Below, one piece after another: positions 6,696-14,163 of a stretch of DNA of 18,263 bases. The stretch is from Mageeibacillus sp. UBA5734 (lineage in GTDB: Bacteria; Bacillota; Clostridia; Saccharofermentanales; UBA5734). A program made the position numbers and the translations under genes. The DNA lies in assembly GCA_002419365.1 (NCBI GenBank), contig DIGA01000117.1, forward strand, positions 77,453 through 95,715, written 5' to 3'. How positions within the stretch are numbered: the first letter of the stretch is position 1; every line of letters starts with the position of its first letter. Below the pieces are notes generated by a model. The model did no database searches, was not told the origin of the DNA, and saw nothing but the letters and a program-made list of their open reading frames with translations.

Positions 6696-6741
6696 AAAAA
6701 CGACCAGTTCCTTCTGGCATTGCCTGCAGAAAACTGGTCGT
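6696..6741 (-). terminator. Rho-independent terminator after tRNA-Pro
   Basis: On the minus strand ACGACCAGTT pairs with AACTGGTCGT (plus 6732-6741 and 6700-6709). After a two-base bulge the stem continues as TTCTG/CAGAA. It is followed by TTTTT (plus 6696-6700). The long stem plus T run, about 10 nt after the tRNA 3' end, makes this a convincing terminator separating the tRNA-Pro unit from the thyA operon. Confidence 0.88.
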
Positions 6742-6751
6742 CTGATGTAAC

Positions 6752-6827
6752 TGGTCGGAGTGAGAGGACTTGAACCTCCGGCCTCTTGGTCCCGAACCAA
6801 GCGCTCTACCACCTGAGCCACACCCCG
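6752..6827 (-). tRNA. tRNA-Pro (anticodon CGG)
   Basis: A 76-nt tRNA on the minus strand. The acceptor stem CGGGGTG pairs with CACTCCG (one G-U pair), the discriminator is A and CCA is encoded (plus 6752-6754). The anticodon is CGG (plus 6792-6794) in the loop TTCGGGA, flanked by CTTGG/CCAAG, and the T-loop is TTCAAGT. It has its own promoter and terminator and lies between thrS and thyA. Confidence 0.96.
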
Positions 6828-6839
6828 TTGACTTTTGCT

Positions 6840-6868
6840 ATTCTACTGGTAAAAAACCACAGTGTCAA
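6840..6868 (-). promoter_or_regulatory. Promoter of tRNA-Pro
   Basis: On the minus strand, TTGACA (plus 6863-6868) is separated by 17 nt from TAGAAT (plus 6840-6845). This is a perfect -35 and a five-of-six -10. Transcription would start about 6 nt before the tRNA 5' end at 6827, leaving almost no 5' leader. Confidence 0.87.
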
Positions 6869-6888
6869 GGGCGTTTTTGAACTTCGCC

Positions 6889-6904
6889 AAGATCCATGGA
6901 TCTT
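6889..6904. repeat. 16-bp perfect palindrome downstream of thrS
   Basis: AAGATCCATGGATCTT is a perfect palindrome 36 nt after the thrS stop codon. As RNA it would give a hairpin with a short loop, with possible extra pairing at the base (GGCT/GGC region). No T run follows on the minus strand, so it is at best a poor intrinsic terminator for thrS. It may stabilise the transcript 3' end or be a protein site. Confidence 0.5.
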
Positions 6905-6940
6905 CAGCCGGGCAGATGCAAAAGTTGGCATAAGCTTGGA

Positions 6941-8716
6941 TTAACGGGCAATCAAGCGGGTTGTCGCCTCGTGGACCAGCTTCTCAATGACTGCTTCGAC
7001 CTGCATGACGCCCAGGTCCCCGTCCTTGCGGGAACGGACTGCCAGGCTGTCTGTTTCGATTTCGGCATCGCCGAGGACCAGCATGTATTGGAGCTTATCC
7101 ATCTGGGCTTCCCGGATCTTCTTGCCGATTTTCTCATCCCGGGTGTCGATCTCAACCCTGAGGCCAGCCTGCTTCAAGCGCAGGGCGATGGCTTTGGCGG
7201 CTTCGAGATGACGTTCGGAGATCGGCAGGATCCTGGCCTGCTCAGGAGCGATCCAAAGCGGCAAGGCACCGGCGTATTTTTCGATCAGCAAGGCCAGTGT
7301 GCGTTCATAGCAGCCGATGGATGTGCGATGGATGATATACGGGTGGCGCTTTTCACCATCACGGTCTGTGTACTCCATCCCGAAGCGTTCAGCCAGCTGG
7401 AAGTCGATCTGGATCGTGATCAGGGTGTCTTCCTTACCAAAAACATTGCGAATCTGGATGTCCAGCTTCGGACCATAGAAAGCGGCCTCGCCAACGCCCT
7501 CGACATAGGGAATCTTCGCATGGTCGAGGATCTGGCGCATGGTCCCCTGGACAGACTCCCATTCCTCGGCTGATCCGATGTATTTTTCACGGTTGGATTC
7601 ATCCCAGAGCGAGAAACGGTAGCTGACATCATCGTCCAGGCCAACCGCTTGAAGCATGAAATTGGCCAGGTCCAGCGCTCCCCTGAATTCCTGTTCCAGC
7701 TGGTCCGGGGTGCAGATCAGGTGGCCTTCGGAGATGGTGAACTGGCGGACCCGGATCAGGCCGTGCATTTCACCTGAAGATTCGTTGCGGAACAAGGTCG
7801 ATGTTTCGCCATACCGGATCGGCAAGTCCCGGTAGCTGCGTGTCTTGGTCAGGTAAGCCTGGAACTGGAACGGGCACGTCATCGGACGCAAGGCCAGGAC
7901 CTCCTCGGTGTCAGCTTTCTCAGGATCACCGATAATAAACATGCCATCGCGGTAGTGATGCCAATGACCAGAGATCTTGTACAGGTCGGACTTGGCCATG
8001 AAGGGGGTTTTCGTCAGCTGGTAACCGCGGCGTTCTTCTTCATCTTCGACAAAACGTTGCAGGAGCTGAATGGTGCGTGCCCCTTTTGGCAGCAGGATCG
8101 GCAAGCCCTGGCCAATGTAGTCGACGGTCGTGAAATAGCCTAATTCACGGCCCAGTTTATTGTGGTCACGCTTTTTCGCTTCTTCTTGCTGGTCCAGGTA
8201 ATCCTTAAGCTGCTGCTTGTCTGGAAAGCTGGTGCCATAGATGCGCTGCAACATTTTGTTTTTCTCACTGCCGCGCCAGTAGGCACCTGCCACCTGAGTC
8301 AGCTTGAACGCTTTGACCTCTCCCGTGGCAGAGAGATGAGGGCCCGCACAGAGATCCACGAATTCACCCTGGCGGTAGAAACTGATCACCGCATCCGATG
8401 GCAAATCATCAATCAGCTCCACCTTGTAGGTCTCCCCCGCTTCTGCCATCAGGGCCTTTGCTTCTTCACGCGGCAATTCAAAGCGCTCAACCGGATAATT
8501 GGCCTTGACGATCTTTTTCATTTCGTCTTCAATCTTGCCCAGTTCCTCCGGTGCAAACGGTTCATCCCGGTCGAAATCATAATAATAGCCCGACTCGATC
8601 GCTGGACCAATGGCCAGACGCGTCTGGGGGTATAATCGTTTGACCGCCTGGGCCAGGATATGCGATGACGTATGGCGAAATGCGTGACGATAAGACGCAT
8701 CGGAAAAATCTGACAT
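6941..8716 (-). CDS. thrS: Threonyl-tRNA synthetase lacking the TGS domain
   Basis: The enzyme charges tRNA-Thr. The 591-residue product is about 50 residues shorter than typical ThrS because the N-terminal TGS domain is missing. It begins directly in the editing domain, whose HxxxH motif is H15-T-S-S-H19 and whose second motif is C123-AGP-H127. The class II catalytic core follows with 'RPMTCPFQFQAY' (zinc Cys), 'RYGETSTLFRNESSGEMHGLIRVRQFTISEGH' (motif 2 region and zinc His) and 'YIIHRTSIGCYERTLALLIEKYAG' (motif 3 region). The anticodon-binding domain runs 'LPLWIAPEQARILPIS' to the end. ATG 8716 follows CGGAGGTAACC, and no in-frame upstream extension encodes a TGS domain. No T-box leader was seen. 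Confidence 0.96.
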   Translation of the reverse strand: MSDFSDASYRHAFRHTSSHILAQAVKRLYPQTRLAIGPAIESGYYYDFDRDEPFAPEELGKIEDEMKKIVKANYPVERFELPREEAKALMAEAGETYKVELIDDLPSDAVISFYRQGEFVDLCAGPHLSATGEVKAFKLTQVAGAYWRGSEKNKMLQRIYGTSFPDKQQLKDYLDQQEEAKKRDHNKLGRELGYFTTVDYIGQGLPILLPKGARTIQLLQRFVEDEEERRGYQLTKTPFMAKSDLYKISGHWHHYRDGMFIIGDPEKADTEEVLALRPMTCPFQFQAYLTKTRSYRDLPIRYGETSTLFRNESSGEMHGLIRVRQFTISEGHLICTPDQLEQEFRGALDLANFMLQAVGLDDDVSYRFSLWDESNREKYIGSAEEWESVQGTMRQILDHAKIPYVEGVGEAAFYGPKLDIQIRNVFGKEDTLITIQIDFQLAERFGMEYTDRDGEKRHPYIIHRTSIGCYERTLALLIEKYAGALPLWIAPEQARILPISERHLEAAKAIALRLKQAGLRVEIDTRDEKIGKKIREAQMDKLQYMLVLGDAEIETDSLAVRSRKDGDLGVMQVEAVIEKLVHEATTRLIAR

Positions 8717-8769
8717 GGTTACCTCCGAGCCTGCCGGTCAAATATAGGTAAACCTGGACAGGCCATTCT

Positions 8770-8798
8770 ATGATAATCAATCTCGCTGGTTTTGTAAA
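8770..8798 (-). promoter_or_regulatory. Candidate promoter of thrS
   Basis: On the minus strand, TTTACA (plus 8793-8798) and TATCAT (plus 8770-8775) are spaced by 17 nt. The predicted start near 8763 leaves a leader of about 45 nt, too short for a T-box. The leader holds GCCTG and CAGGC, which could pair just upstream of the GGAGG ribosome binding site. Confidence 0.6.
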
Positions 8799-8862
8799 TT
8801 ATGACTGGCATTGACCGCTGCTGCCGGTAACTCCTGTTCCGGCAAGACCTGGAAACAACGGT

Positions 8863-9510
8863 TCACGAGAGCGTAATCAAGTCGCTGATGGCATCGAGTC
8901 GGCTTTGCTTGATGCCAGATACCTTCATCAGGTCTTCCTTGCTCTTGAACGGGCCATTCCTCTCCCTGAAATCGAGGATGGCCTTGGCTGTAGCAGGTCC
9001 GATCCCTGGCAGCTGGTCCAGTTCTTCGAGCGAAGCCTTGTTAATGTTGATCTTCACGAACTCCGACGGGTCATGGGAGACGAGGATGTCGCTCTTGAAC
9101 GGGTTATCAGCCGCCTCCACACGCGTTGGAATCCGGATGTGGCAATTATCCGTGATGGCCAGAGCCAGGTTGATGTCATCGCTTGCTGCATCTTCGCTCA
9201 GTCCACCGGCCATCTCCACCAGTTCATACAAGTAGCTGCCCCGCTGGACCCGGTAAATCCCAGGTTCATGGATAGCTCCGACGAGATAGACCGGAACCAG
9301 GTCTCGTTTTGTTTCTGCATCAGCAGCCAGATCCCTTGACTGGGGATTCGAAGCCAGCGATCCGGATTGGCTTGCACGTGTTTCCCAGTCAATGATCTCA
9401 ATTCCAGTGGGCTGGGAACGCCAAATCTCATACGCGACTGCAGCCAGTGAGAACAGGCAAATCCCGATCAGGATATAAAACGTGTGGCGTTTCAATTCAA
9501 TGGTCTGCAT
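8863..9510 (-). CDS. comEA: ComEA-like DNA-binding membrane protein (SLBB plus helix-hairpin-helix)
   Basis: The 215-residue protein has one N-terminal membrane helix (about 10-29, 'TFYILIGICLFSLAAVAYEIW'), a linker, an SLBB domain (about 72-128, 'VPVYLVGAIHEPGIYRVQRGSYLYELVEMAGGL') and a C-terminal tandem helix-hairpin-helix (about 155-215, with LPGIG at 167-171 and VSGIK at 197-201). This is the ComEA layout, in which the outer domain binds incoming double-stranded DNA during natural transformation. No comEC or other uptake gene is in view, so competence is not shown. ATG 9510 is chosen because GGGGAG precedes it; the 13 residues upstream look non-family. It lies just after a terminator and before thrS. 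Confidence 0.9.
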   Translation of the reverse strand: MQTIELKRHTFYILIGICLFSLAAVAYEIWRSQPTGIEIIDWETRASQSGSLASNPQSRDLAADAETKRDLVPVYLVGAIHEPGIYRVQRGSYLYELVEMAGGLSEDAASDDINLALAITDNCHIRIPTRVEAADNPFKSDILVSHDPSEFVKININKASLEELDQLPGIGPATAKAILDFRERNGPFKSKEDLMKVSGIKQSRLDAISDLITLS

Positions 9511-9545
9511 GGCTCTGTCTCCCCGGAGAATCATGAACCAGCATA

Positions 9546-9570
9546 GCAAAATGGGCAGGTTTCCCTGCCC
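9546..9570 (-). terminator. Probable terminator after rsfS
   Basis: On the minus strand GGGCAGG pairs with CCTGCCC (plus 9564-9570 and 9553-9559) around the tetraloop GAAA, followed by ATTTTGCT. The GC-rich stem with a stable GNRA loop is convincing; the T run is short. It would end the pur-nadD-rsfS transcript about 92 nt after rsfS and 36 nt before comEA. Confidence 0.7.
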
Positions 9571-9662
9571 TCATTTGATCGACAAATCACGACGAAATTC
9601 GACTCAAGACTTGGCAGACCTCACTCCCAGCGGGATTTGAAGGCTGGCACAAATCGACAAGG

Positions 9663-10001
9663 TCAAGTCCGGCTGCGGCTTTGCTGCCAGAGTTTCTCCA
9701 AACTGTAGAAGTCTCTTTCCTCACTGTGGAAGACATGAACAACGACATCTCCATAATCGAGCAGGATCCAGCGGGAGGATTCAAATCCTTCAACATGGTC
9801 CACGAGACGGTTGTCCTTTTCCTTGAGCAGATATTCAACTTCATCTGCCAATGCCTTGACGTGAGTCGTCGATGTGCCGGTGGCAATGACAAAAAAGTCA
9901 GCCAGGATCGTCTTGTCCGAGACATCGATGACATCGATGTCTTTGGCTTTCTTGTCTTCCAGGATGGTCTTGATTTTCTGGGCTAAATCTGATGCGGTCA
10001 A
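9663..10001 (-). CDS. rsfS: Ribosomal silencing factor RsfS
   Basis: This 112-residue RsfS/YbeB/Iojap protein binds ribosomal protein L14 on the 50S subunit and blocks subunit joining when nutrients are scarce. The family core is clear: 'DIDVIDVSDKTILADFFVIATGTSTTHVKALADEVEYLLKE' and 'VEGFESSRWILLDYGDVVVHVFHSEERDFYSLEKLW'. The start codon is TTG at 10001 (plus 9999-10001 reads caa), supported by AAAGGAGA six nt upstream. It begins 12 nt after the nadD-yqeK fusion, which is the conserved Firmicutes neighbourhood (nadD, yqeK, rsfS). Confidence 0.95.
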   Translation of the reverse strand: MTASDLAQKIKTILEDKKAKDIDVIDVSDKTILADFFVIATGTSTTHVKALADEVEYLLKEKDNRLVDHVEGFESSRWILLDYGDVVVHVFHSEERDFYSLEKLWQQSRSRT

Positions 10002-10013
10002 TGTGATTCTCCT

Positions 10014-11258
10014 TTATTGTTCCAGGGTCAATCTGGTTTCTTGCTTGTCTGGGGCTGGAGGGTGATGGGTCGGTATACCCAGTTTCTCCAAAGCTGCCTG
10101 GGCATAGGGATGGGACGGCTTGTTTTCGCGCTCGAGGAACGCCTCGACTTCAACCAGGCACAAGCGCATGGCCTGGACCAGGTCGGTTTCAGCGGCCTCG
10201 CGGATGGCCTCGAGGTTATGGTATGTCCGTGCCGGTTCGACCTTGTCTGCCACGTAGATGAGCAGATCCAGAACCGACATGTCGCCACTGCCCGTGGTAT
10301 GGTAGTGGATGGCCCTCAGGATTTCAGGATCCTCGATGCCAAACTGGTGCCGGGCCAGCCAGGCACCGGCCGGTCCATGGGCCAGGGCTGGCTCAAGCAA
10401 TTCCGGGTCTCCGGCCAGACGGGCATAATGCAGCACGGTGTGGGCTTCGAGACACTTGGCACAATCATGCATCAGGCCGGCAATACCTGCTTTTTCGACC
10501 GACACACCATGTTTGTTTGCCAGATGCATGGCGTAGCGCATGACATTGAGCGAATGGAGCAGCCGCTTGTGGTTCAGCAAAGGCCTGACCTGGCATTCAT
10601 AATCTGCCAGTTGATGCCAGACCGCAGGATCTACCCGGGCCAATTCTTCATCATAGCCATACAAGTCATGTCGTGTGATCAAAGCGGCAACTCGTTCCGG
10701 AATTTTGCCGGTATCAAGTTCCCCCCTGACTGCAGCTTCCCGCACTTCGGTCGCTGAAAGCTCGAGCATGGGAGCATTGAGGAAATCGATCCGGGCTGAA
10801 AAGTCCCGGCGCAGCTGTTCGGCCCGGTCCTTTGCGGCCTGCTGGCCGATACCGCCGCGATGGGCGATCAACACGTCTGCCGAACTTAGAATGATCTCCG
10901 GCGAACGCCAAGTAGTCAAGTCAAATAATACATCCGATCCATAAACAAGGACAATTTCATCTTCAGGCGCCAATTGCCCGCGTAACAAAGCCAGTGTGTC
11001 TACGGTATAAGAACGGCCCGGTCGCCTGATTTCCAAGTCGGAAACCTCAACCTGGGAGAGGTCAGCGACACCGCGCAGGGCCATTTCAAAACGATAGCCT
11101 GCAGCGGAGACTTTCACTTTCGTTTTGTGTGGCTGCTGGCCGGCCACCATCAAAATCACCCGGTCGACTTGGCCGGATATCAATACTGCTTCGACCAGCC
11201 TGCGATGGCCATTGTGGAAGGGATCAAATGTCCCGCCGATCAAACCGATTCTGGTCAC
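10014..11258 (-). CDS. nadD-yqeK: Fusion of nicotinate-nucleotide adenylyltransferase (NadD) and YqeK-type HD phosphohydrolase
   Basis: One 414-residue frame joins two enzymes. Residues 1 to about 200 are NadD, which makes nicotinic acid adenine dinucleotide from NaMN and ATP; its nucleotidyltransferase motifs are GGTFDPFHNGH (8-18) and LSATEVR (167-173). Residues about 210-395 are a YqeK-like HD domain, a family that cleaves diadenosine tetraphosphate symmetrically to ADP. Its metal residues are visible as H235 (HSLNV), H264-D265 (MHDCAK), H294 (AHGP), H318/H320 (IHYH) and D338 (ADKVEPAR). In Bacillus these are separate adjacent genes. The start is GTG 11258, overlapping the purD stop in GTGA; no ATG fits. 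rsfS follows after 12 nt. Confidence 0.93.
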   Translation of the reverse strand: MTRIGLIGGTFDPFHNGHRRLVEAVLISGQVDRVILMVAGQQPHKTKVKVSAAGYRFEMALRGVADLSQVEVSDLEIRRPGRSYTVDTLALLRGQLAPEDEIVLVYGSDVLFDLTTWRSPEIILSSADVLIAHRGGIGQQAAKDRAEQLRRDFSARIDFLNAPMLELSATEVREAAVRGELDTGKIPERVAALITRHDLYGYDEELARVDPAVWHQLADYECQVRPLLNHKRLLHSLNVMRYAMHLANKHGVSVEKAGIAGLMHDCAKCLEAHTVLHYARLAGDPELLEPALAHGPAGAWLARHQFGIEDPEILRAIHYHTTGSGDMSVLDLLIYVADKVEPARTYHNLEAIREAAETDLVQAMRLCLVEVEAFLERENKPSHPYAQAALEKLGIPTHHPPAPDKQETRLTLEQ

Positions 11259-12505
11259 GTGCGGCCAATGTCCCTGCGATAATGGACCTTGTCGAAATGG
11301 ATCCTGGCGACATCACGGTACGCCTGGTTGATGGCTTCTTCGAGTGTGTCAGCCACAGCGGTCACACCCAGGACGCGGCCACCTGCAGTCACGATGTCTG
11401 CACCATCCTGCCGAGTTCCGGCATGGAAAACGAGACTATCCGTGACCGAATCGAGTCCGGAAATCGGATATCCCGTCACATAGGCACCCGGATATCCACC
11501 CGAAGCCAGAACCACACAACAGGCGTTGCGATCCTGCCAGCGGATGTCGATCTGGTCGAGCCGCTCGTCCAAAACAGCGAGACAGATGTCCACCAGGTCG
11601 GTTTCCAGAAGCGGCAGTACGACTTGTGCCTCCGGATCACCGAAACGGGCATTGTACTCGATCACTTTTGGTCCTGAAGGTGTCAGCATCAGGCCGAAGT
11701 AGATGACGCCCTTGAATGGGCAGCCTTCGGCAGCCATGGCATCGATCGTGGGCTGGAAAATGGTTGCCAGCATCAGCTCCTGGTCTTGTACCGAAAGGCG
11801 GGCACCGGGTGCTATCGTCCCCATCCCACCGGTATTGGGACCCTGGTCGCGGTCAAAGGCACGCTTATGATCCCGGGAAGACACCATCGGTACAACCGTT
11901 TTTCCATCAGCAAAAGCCAGGACAGTCAATTCCGGACCGGTCAGGAAGGATTCGATGACCACACGACTGCCAGCCTGGCCAAATGCATTGCCTTCCAGCA
12001 TGTCTCGCACGGCCTGCTCGGCTTCCAGCTGTGTCTGGGCAATGATGACACCTTTGCCCAGGGCAAGTCCGTCCGCCTTGATGACAATAGGCAGGTCACA
12101 GCTATTGAGGTGGGCCAGTGCCGGTTCGACAGACTCAAACACAGCGTAGTCAGCTGTCGGGATCTGATAGCGGCGCATCAGGTCCTTGGCAAAAGACTTG
12201 CTGGCTTCGATCCGGGCAGCCGCCCGGGAAGGCCCAAATGCCCTGATGCCAGCCTGTTGCAAGGCATCGACCATGCCCAGTGCCAGCGGATCATCCGGTG
12301 CAACAAAAACCAGGTCGATGGCCTCTGCGACGGCAAACCGGACCATTGCGTCCAAGTCAGTCGCCTTGATCGGGACACAGGTGGCAATCTGGGCGATCCC
12401 GGCGTTGCCAGGGGCGCAATAGAGTGCATCAACCTGTGGGCTCTGGCTGAATTTCCAGGCGATGGCATGTTCGCGTCCACCGCCGCCGATGATCAGTAGT
12501 TTCAT
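11255..12505 (-). CDS. purD: Phosphoribosylamine--glycine ligase (GAR synthetase)
   Basis: PurD joins phosphoribosylamine and glycine with ATP to form GAR, the second step of purine synthesis. The 416-residue protein starts with the N-domain motif 'MKLLIIGGGGREHAIAWKFSQSP' and has ATP-grasp features 'PIVIKADGLALGKGVIIAQT', 'GPNTGGMGTIAPG' and 'YNARFGDPEAQVVLPLL'. Length is normal. The nearest Shine-Dalgarno, AAGGAG, is 13 nt from ATG 12505, longer than usual, and lies within a small possible hairpin (12512-12524). It is 64 nt after purH, and its stop overlaps the GTG start of the nadD-yqeK fusion. Confidence 0.97.
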   Translation of the reverse strand: MKLLIIGGGGREHAIAWKFSQSPQVDALYCAPGNAGIAQIATCVPIKATDLDAMVRFAVAEAIDLVFVAPDDPLALGMVDALQQAGIRAFGPSRAAARIEASKSFAKDLMRRYQIPTADYAVFESVEPALAHLNSCDLPIVIKADGLALGKGVIIAQTQLEAEQAVRDMLEGNAFGQAGSRVVIESFLTGPELTVLAFADGKTVVPMVSSRDHKRAFDRDQGPNTGGMGTIAPGARLSVQDQELMLATIFQPTIDAMAAEGCPFKGVIYFGLMLTPSGPKVIEYNARFGDPEAQVVLPLLETDLVDICLAVLDERLDQIDIRWQDRNACCVVLASGGYPGAYVTGYPISGLDSVTDSLVFHAGTRQDGADIVTAGGRVLGVTAVADTLEEAINQAYRDVARIHFDKVHYRRDIGRT

Positions 12506-12511
12506 CGTTAA

Positions 12512-12551
12512 AAGGATGCTCCTTGTTGGTTGTCAGGATTCTGGTGAATCC
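12512..12551 (-). promoter_or_regulatory. Hairpins in the purH-purD gap covering the purD ribosome binding site
   Basis: The 64-nt gap carries two small dyads on the minus strand. GGATTC/GAATCC (plus 12536-12541 and 12546-12551) has a 6-bp stem with a 4-nt loop. AAGGA/TCCTT (plus 12512-12524) has a 5-bp stem with a 3-nt loop and includes the only Shine-Dalgarno sequence for purD. They could reduce or time purD translation, but both are short and could be chance. Confidence 0.35.
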
Positions 12552-12569
12552 GGCCGGTTCAGGTGATGT

Positions 12570-14120
12570 TTAATGGCGGAAATGGCGCATGCCGGTGAAA
12601 GCCATCGGGATTCTGGCCTGGTTGCAGGCCTCGATCGACTCCTGGTCACGCATCGATCCGCCAGGCTGGATGATGGCTGCGATGCCTGCAGCTGCTGCGG
12701 CCTGGACCGTATCGGCAAACGGGAAGAAAGCATCCGAACCGAGAATGGATCCTTTGGCTTTCTCCCCGGCGTTGGCAATGGCAATCCCGGCCGATGTGAT
12801 CCGGTTGGGCTGACCCGGCCCGATGCCGACTGTCTGACGATTCTTGACCAGGACAATCGCGTTGGATTTGACGTGCTTGACCACTTTCATGGCAAACACC
12901 AGATCCTCTTTGTCTTCGTCCGACGGCTGTATTTCAGTCACAACTGCATATCCTGCTTCAGGCAACACCTGGGTGTCCTGGTCCTGGACCAGAAGGCCGC
13001 CGTAGACATGCTTGATCATCTGTTCCCCTGCTGCGATCGGTTCTGCCACAGCCGGCAATTTCAAGAGGCGCAGGTTTTTCTTTTTCTGGAGAATCTCCAG
13101 GGCATCGGCTGCATAGTCCGGGGCCACGATGACCTCGAGGAAGATTTCTTTCATCTGGTCGGCCACTTCCGCCGTGACGGTCCGGTTCAAGGCTACGATA
13201 CCACCAAAGATGGATACTTTATCCGCTTCATAGGCTTTCGTCCAGGCTTCAAGCAAGGTATCCGCACTGCCGACACCGCAAGGGTTGGCATGCTTGATGG
13301 CCACAACAGTCGGTTCGGAGAATTCCTTGAGCAAGGCAATGGCTGCATCGGTATCGGCAATGTTGTTGTACGACAGTTCCTTGCCGCCCAGCTGCTCAGC
13401 TTCGGTCAGGGAACCCGTCTTGGGCAGGGCTTCCCGGTAGAATGCAGCGCCCTGGTGCGGGTTCTCGCCATAGCGCAGGCTGCTCACGCGCTCATAGGTC
13501 AGTGTCAGCTGCTCGGGCAAATCAGACAAGGCCTTGCCTTCGGCACCCTGGAAATAATTGGCGATCAGGGCGTCATAGGCGGCGGTATGCTCAAAGACTT
13601 TGCGGGCCAGGCCAAAGCGCGTTTCCAGCGTCGTGTTGCCAGTGGATTCGATTTCCCCGAGCACCTTGGCGTAATCAGCTGGATCGACCAGGACCGTGAC
13701 GTCATGGTGATTTTTGGCAGCAGCACGCAGCATGCTCGGGCCGCCGATGTCGATGTTTTCGATGCATTCTTCCGGTGTGGCACCGGGTTTCATCACCGTC
13801 TGCTTGAAGGGATAGAGATTGATGATAACCAGGTCAATCGGTTCAATCCCAAGTTTGGCAATGGTTTCCATATGCTCGGAGTTATCGCGGATCGCCAGGA
13901 TACCCCCATGGATTTTGGGATGCAAGGTTTTGACACGTCCATCGAGACATTCCGGGAAACCAGTCACATCGGACACATTGGTGACAGGGATGCCAGCCCT
14001 GACCAATGCAGTGGCTGTGCCGCCGGTAGAAAGCAGTTCAATACCGAGCTGATTCAGCCTGGTGGCCAGTTCAATCAGGCCGGTTTTGTCTGAGACACTG
14101 AGCAGGGCGCGTTTCATCAT
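12570..14120 (-). CDS. purH: Bifunctional AICAR formyltransferase / IMP cyclohydrolase
   Basis: PurH performs the last two steps to IMP: formylation of AICAR with 10-formyl-tetrahydrofolate, then ring closure. The 516-residue protein has the N-terminal cyclohydrolase domain ('RALLSVSDKTGLIELATRLNQLGIELLSTGGT', 'HPKIHGGILAIRD', about 1-200) and the formyltransferase domain with 'RYGENPHQGAAFY' (about 216-228) and the catalytic Lys-His pair in 'VVAIKHANPCGVG' (Lys276-His277). The start is ATG 14120, with GGAGG 8 nt ahead; ATG 14117 is possible and the ATG at 14141 has no ribosome site. It follows purN by 43 nt. Confidence 0.97.
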   Translation of the reverse strand: MMKRALLSVSDKTGLIELATRLNQLGIELLSTGGTATALVRAGIPVTNVSDVTGFPECLDGRVKTLHPKIHGGILAIRDNSEHMETIAKLGIEPIDLVIINLYPFKQTVMKPGATPEECIENIDIGGPSMLRAAAKNHHDVTVLVDPADYAKVLGEIESTGNTTLETRFGLARKVFEHTAAYDALIANYFQGAEGKALSDLPEQLTLTYERVSSLRYGENPHQGAAFYREALPKTGSLTEAEQLGGKELSYNNIADTDAAIALLKEFSEPTVVAIKHANPCGVGSADTLLEAWTKAYEADKVSIFGGIVALNRTVTAEVADQMKEIFLEVIVAPDYAADALEILQKKKNLRLLKLPAVAEPIAAGEQMIKHVYGGLLVQDQDTQVLPEAGYAVVTEIQPSDEDKEDLVFAMKVVKHVKSNAIVLVKNRQTVGIGPGQPNRITSAGIAIANAGEKAKGSILGSDAFFPFADTVQAAAAAGIAAIIQPGGSMRDQESIEACNQARIPMAFTGMRHFRH

Positions 14121-14163
14121 TTTAGTAACCTCCAAATGCATGAACGAAAATGTGGATTGTTGC

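Noticed and set aside
6752..6827. tRNA-Pro as an integration (att) site, because its 3' end is partly repeated nearby
   Set aside because: The repeat is only about 10 nt and forms the terminator stem; there is no integrase or foreign-looking DNA in the window.
8822..8844. TGCCGG/CCGGCA stem after comEA as a terminator
   Set aside because: Six-base stem with an 11-nt loop and no T run on either strand.
8717..8862. Possible T-box riboswitch before thrS
   Set aside because: The gap is only 146 nt, the likely leader is about 45 nt, and I saw neither a conserved T-box sequence nor a specifier-loop/terminator arrangement.
12573..14093. A 506-codon open frame on the plus strand opposite purH
   Set aside because: It mirrors purH codon structure, has no ribosome site or recognisable domain, and purH is unambiguous. 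Long antisense frames are common opposite GC-biased genes.
14121..14141. Upstream ATG at 14141 as the purH start
   Set aside because: It would place the strong GGAGG site inside the coding sequence, and the added residues are not part of the family.
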